From contig CAYOHM010000020.1 of NCBI GenBank assembly GCA_964403785.1, positions 1 to 26,472 on the forward strand: DNA of 26,472 bases, read 5' to 3'. The DNA comes from MGBC120314 sp964403785 (GTDB lineage Bacteria; Bacillota; Clostridia; Lachnospirales; Lachnospiraceae). Positions 24,132-26,472 of this stretch are shown here, one piece after another. How positions within the stretch are numbered: the stretch's first letter is position 1; the number at the start of each line of letters is the position of its first letter. The notes beneath the pieces were generated by a model that worked only from the letters and a program-made list of their open reading frames with translations, did not search any database and was not told where the DNA came from. The translations under genes and the position numbers were made by a program.

Positions 24132-24926
24132 ATGCAAAAAAATGTACTTGATACACCATATGGCAGGCTGATTCCCAATTTTAGCGGCTCCGATATCAGA
24201 AAAAAATATAGAGAATCCGTTAGCTACTATGAGGATGGCAGCCTGGCAAGCATTTATCTTGAAGCACCGCAGCCTGTTAAGACGTGCGTCGGCTGTCTGG
24301 AGGCGGAATCACTTACCTTTTACCCTAATGGAAATATAAAGCGTCTGTTTCCGCTTTATGGTCAGATTAGCAGCTATTGGACTGAGGAAGATGAATACCG
24401 GCTTGCAAAAAAAGTGGATCTTCAATTATTGAATCAGACATTTCATGTGGCACCGCTTTGTATAGCCTTTTATCCCTCAGGCTCCGTAAAATGTCTAACT
24501 ATCTGGTCCAAGGAGTCGCTTGTAGTAAATACACAATATGGACAGGTAGAGAGCAGATTTGGATTTGAATTATCAGAGGACGGCAAGCTTAAATCGATAG
24601 AGCCGGCATTTGGTGTTTCGCTGAATACTGAATATGGAACGCTGTATCCCTATGACAGTGAAAATTATCGGCTGCATGCAGAGAAAAACTCACTTTCCTT
24701 TGATGAATACGGAAAGCTTGTAAGTGCAAAAACCCTAAAAAACCGGATAAAAATAAAGTCCGATAAAGGAGAATACTTTATACAGGCAAGCATAAAAGAG
24801 GACCCGTTAACCGGAATAGAACATCCGTACCCAGTCACATTAACCTTTGCCGGAGACAAAATCATAGTGGACGATGGTGTGGGCTATTGCAAAAAACTAA
24901 ATAAGAGTGATGTATCATTTGTATAG
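24132..24926 (+). CDS. MORN/YwqK-like repeat protein of unknown function
   Basis: This 264-residue soluble protein has no signal peptide or membrane helix. It contains repeated units of about 45 residues with the pattern TPYG...(F)YxxGxxKxL, for example SYYEDGSLASIYLE, TFYPNGNIKRLFPLYGQIS, AFYPSGSVKCLTIW and ELSEDGKLKSIEPA, similar to MORN/YwqK-type beta-hairpin repeats. SYWTEEDEYRLA is a conserved-looking insert. I recall related proteins in anaerobes but no established function. It follows the radical SAM gene by 13 bases and precedes the NifS gene, so a link to iron-sulfur or cofactor handling is possible but unsupported by motif. Confidence 0.75.
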   Translation: MQKNVLDTPYGRLIPNFSGSDIRKKYRESVSYYEDGSLASIYLEAPQPVKTCVGCLEAESLTFYPNGNIKRLFPLYGQISSYWTEEDEYRLAKKVDLQLLNQTFHVAPLCIAFYPSGSVKCLTIWSKESLVVNTQYGQVESRFGFELSEDGKLKSIEPAFGVSLNTEYGTLYPYDSENYRLHAEKNSLSFDEYGKLVSAKTLKNRIKIKSDKGEYFIQASIKEDPLTGIEHPYPVTLTFAGDKIIVDDGVGYCKKLNKSDVSFV

Positions 24927-24929
24927 GCA

Positions 24930-24948
24930 TAGCTGATTGCAAAACTAA
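24930..24948 (+). other. Sequence shared with the nifH leader
   Basis: TAGCTGATTGCAAAACTAA matches TAGCCGATTGCGAAGCTAA at 11604-11622 in 16 of 19 positions. Both lie in the short gaps before iron-sulfur genes (NifS-like and NifH-like). Here the right-hand stem partner is not present. It may be a protein-binding or RNA motif, or a chance match. Confidence 0.35.
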
Positions 24949-24983
24949 TTATTTATATAAGCACAAAGAGAGGAGAAATTGAG

Positions 24984-26171
24984 ATGAGCAAATTTATTTA
25001 CCTGGATAATGCAGCAACAACAAAAGTAAAGGATGAGGTATATGACGCCATTCTGCCTTATTTTAAAGAATCATACGCAAACCCCTCCAGTGTATACCGT
25101 TTTGCAGGTGAGGCAAAGAAAGCTATAGAAGCTGCCAGAGAAACCGTTGCACAGTTCCTTGGTGCCAAAGCGGAGGAAATCTATTTTACAGGCGGAGGGA
25201 GTGAATCGGATAACTGGGCTTTAAAGGCAGTTGCATTTGCAAAGAAGAATAAAGGCAAGCATATCATTACATCCAAGATAGAGCATCACGCAATCCTTCA
25301 CACATGCGAATATCTGGAAAAGCTTGGCTATGAAATCAGTTATATTGATGTAGATGAAAATGGAGTGATAAAGCTTAATGAACTGAGGGCTGCAATCCGG
25401 GAGGATACCATACTCATATCAGTTATGTTTGCAAATAATGAAATCGGAACAATACAGCCAATAAAGGAAATTGGCAATATTGCACATGAACATAATATTA
25501 TATTCCATACAGATGCTGTACAGGCGTACGGTCATGAGCACATCAATGTGGATGAATTGAATATCGACATTTTAAGCGCCAGCGGTCATAAAATTAATGG
25601 ACCTAAGGGAGTCGGAATTATGTATCTTAGAAATTCGGTAAAGCTTGGTTCGTTTATTCACGGCGGCTCACAGGAACGAGGAAAAAGAGCCGGAACTTAT
25701 AACACCCCGGGAATCGTTGGATTTGGCAAGGCTACAGAAATCGCAGCAAGAGAGCTGGATGTCAGACGTAATTATGAAACAGAGCTGAGAGATTATCTGA
25801 TTGGCAGAGTTCTTGCAGAAATCCCATATTCAAGACTTAACGGTCATAGAACCAATCGATTATCCAATAATGCTAATTTCAGCTTTCAGTTTGTTGAAGG
25901 AGAGTCATTATTAATTATGCTTGACCAGAAGAATATTGCGGCTTCCAGCGGGTCAGCCTGCACCTCGGGCTCACTCGACCCATCCCACGTGCTGTTGGCG
26001 ATTGGGTTACCGCATGAGATTGCACATGGTTCCTTGCGTCTTACGCTTTCCGATGAAACAACAAAAGAGGAAATAGATTATGTTGTTGATGAATTAAAGA
26101 AGATTATAGAACGTCTGCGAAGCATGTCACCGTTGTATGAGGATTTTGTCAAATCCGGTAAGCAGGTTTAA
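24984..26171 (+). CDS. nifS: NifS-type cysteine desulfurase
   Basis: This 395-residue PLP enzyme converts cysteine to alanine, giving a persulfide for iron-sulfur cluster assembly. Seen: YLDNAATT at the N-terminus, IEHHA (His101), the PLP lysine Lys203 in SGHKINGPKG, and catalytic Cys326 in SSGSACTSGS on a short loop, placing it in the NifS/IscS group I with active residues numbered almost as in Azotobacter NifS. AGGAG lies before the ATG. No NifU or IscU gene is visible in the window. In this operon it probably supplies sulfur for NifB, NifH and the component-1 clusters; a housekeeping role cannot be excluded. Confidence 0.94.
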   Translation: MSKFIYLDNAATTKVKDEVYDAILPYFKESYANPSSVYRFAGEAKKAIEAARETVAQFLGAKAEEIYFTGGGSESDNWALKAVAFAKKNKGKHIITSKIEHHAILHTCEYLEKLGYEISYIDVDENGVIKLNELRAAIREDTILISVMFANNEIGTIQPIKEIGNIAHEHNIIFHTDAVQAYGHEHINVDELNIDILSASGHKINGPKGVGIMYLRNSVKLGSFIHGGSQERGKRAGTYNTPGIVGFGKATEIAARELDVRRNYETELRDYLIGRVLAEIPYSRLNGHRTNRLSNNANFSFQFVEGESLLIMLDQKNIAASSGSACTSGSLDPSHVLLAIGLPHEIAHGSLRLTLSDETTKEEIDYVVDELKKIIERLRSMSPLYEDFVKSGKQV

Positions 26172-26198
26172 ACAAAAGTTCTGGAAAGGAAGTTTGCT

Positions 26199-26472
26199 GT
26201 GAACGAGGAAAGATGGGTTGCTGCGGCGTGCTGGCACAACTGTGCAGGGCGTTGTGTAAATAAGGTTTTGATAAAGGATGGCGTAGCTATATGCCAGAAG
26301 ACGGATGACAGCCATGAGGATAGCTGGGAGCATATGCAGCAAAGGGCATGTGTAAGAGGACGCGCCCAGTGGCAGCAGTGTTTTGGGGAGGACAGGCTGA
26401 AATATCCTATGAAGCGCAAAAACTGGCATCCCGGCGGCGCACAGTATGCAAATGGAGAGCTGCGCGGCAGGG
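26199..26472 (+). CDS. Molybdopterin oxidoreductase, DMSO reductase family (3' end missing)
   Basis: The frame starts at a GTG with AAAGGA 8 bases upstream and runs open to the window edge (91 residues seen). The N-terminal iron-sulfur motif is Cys11, Cys15, Cys19 and Cys51 (CWHNCAGRC...ACVRGR), followed by DRLKYPMKR, the classic beginning of DMSO/TMAO reductase-family catalytic subunits (DmsA/YnfE-like). There is no twin-arginine signal before it, so this enzyme should act in the cytoplasm. The 27-base gap after nifS suggests cotranscription. Its substrate cannot be told from this fragment; a sulfoxide is attractive given the neighbours. Confidence 0.87.
   Translation, partial: MNEERWVAAACWHNCAGRCVNKVLIKDGVAICQKTDDSHEDSWEHMQQRACVRGRAQWQQCFGEDRLKYPMKRKNWHPGGAQYANGELRGR

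Noticed and set aside
9845..26472. Classical molybdenum nitrogen-fixation cluster
   Set aside because: nifE, nifN, nifV, nifI and molybdate transport genes are not visible and the cofactor histidine region of NifD is not conserved; not fully excluded because one pair could replace EN.
1..26472. tRNA, rRNA, CRISPR arrays, insertion sequences, attachment sites
   Set aside because: No cloverleaf, regularly spaced direct repeats, transposase frame or flanking inverted repeats were found by reading.

Overview
The window reads like a chromosomal segment of an anaerobic, low-to-moderate GC Firmicute, most likely a gut Lachnospiraceae-type clostridium. The grounds are strong Gram-positive ribosome binding sites, a BspA-like surface protein with cell-wall-binding-type repeats, a DegV domain, a LacI regulator of clostridial type and the absence of any oxygen-dependent gene. 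Every supported gene is on the + strand. The genus is not determinable from sequence reading alone.

Layout. (1) 2-1675: the 3' end of a secreted leucine-rich-repeat surface protein, closed by a strong terminator. (2) 1848-9263: a tight signalling operon with a membrane hybrid histidine kinase, a very unusual DegV-histidine kinase-receiver-Hpt fusion, a receiver/HD-GYP cyclic-di-GMP phosphodiesterase and a LacI-family repressor. (3) 9264-9844: a regulatory region with two near-identical LacI-type operators 94 bp apart, a promoter, a 48-residue YezD/DUF2292-like gene, a second promoter of near-consensus sequence, and an intrinsic terminator placed between that promoter and the next gene. (4) 9845-26472: a long, almost gapless gene series built around a nitrogenase-like system: two NifX-type cofactor-carrier proteins (one cysteine-rich), NifB, NifH, and two different NifD/NifK-like pairs. 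Interleaved with and following these are all parts of an amino-acid/cystine-type ABC transporter (one ATPase, two permeases, two lipoprotein binding proteins), a divergent cysteine synthase, a TatD-associated-type radical SAM protein, a MORN/YwqK-like repeat protein, a NifS-type cysteine desulfurase, and the start of a cytoplasmic molybdopterin oxidoreductase of the DMSO reductase family.

Interpretation. NifB, NifS and the NifX-like proteins would supply an 8Fe-type cofactor. NifH would be the ATP-dependent electron donor. The two component-1-like pairs keep the P-cluster-type cysteines and the cofactor-binding cysteine of NifD, but by my alignment the cofactor-binding histidine (His442 in Azotobacter NifD) is replaced by Glu in both alpha-like chains. 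No nifE, nifN, nifV, nifI or molybdate transporter is seen, although one of the two pairs could act as an EN-like scaffold. Together with the Tcy-like transporter, the cysteine synthase and the DMSO-reductase-family gene, this argues for a reductive organosulfur pathway (C-S bond cleavage, in the spirit of the methylthio-alkane reductases) rather than classical nitrogen fixation. The candidate new system is therefore an organosulfur or sulfur-amino-acid-linked, two-pair nitrogenase-like operon under LacI/attenuation control. That function is inference; the gene content is directly visible.
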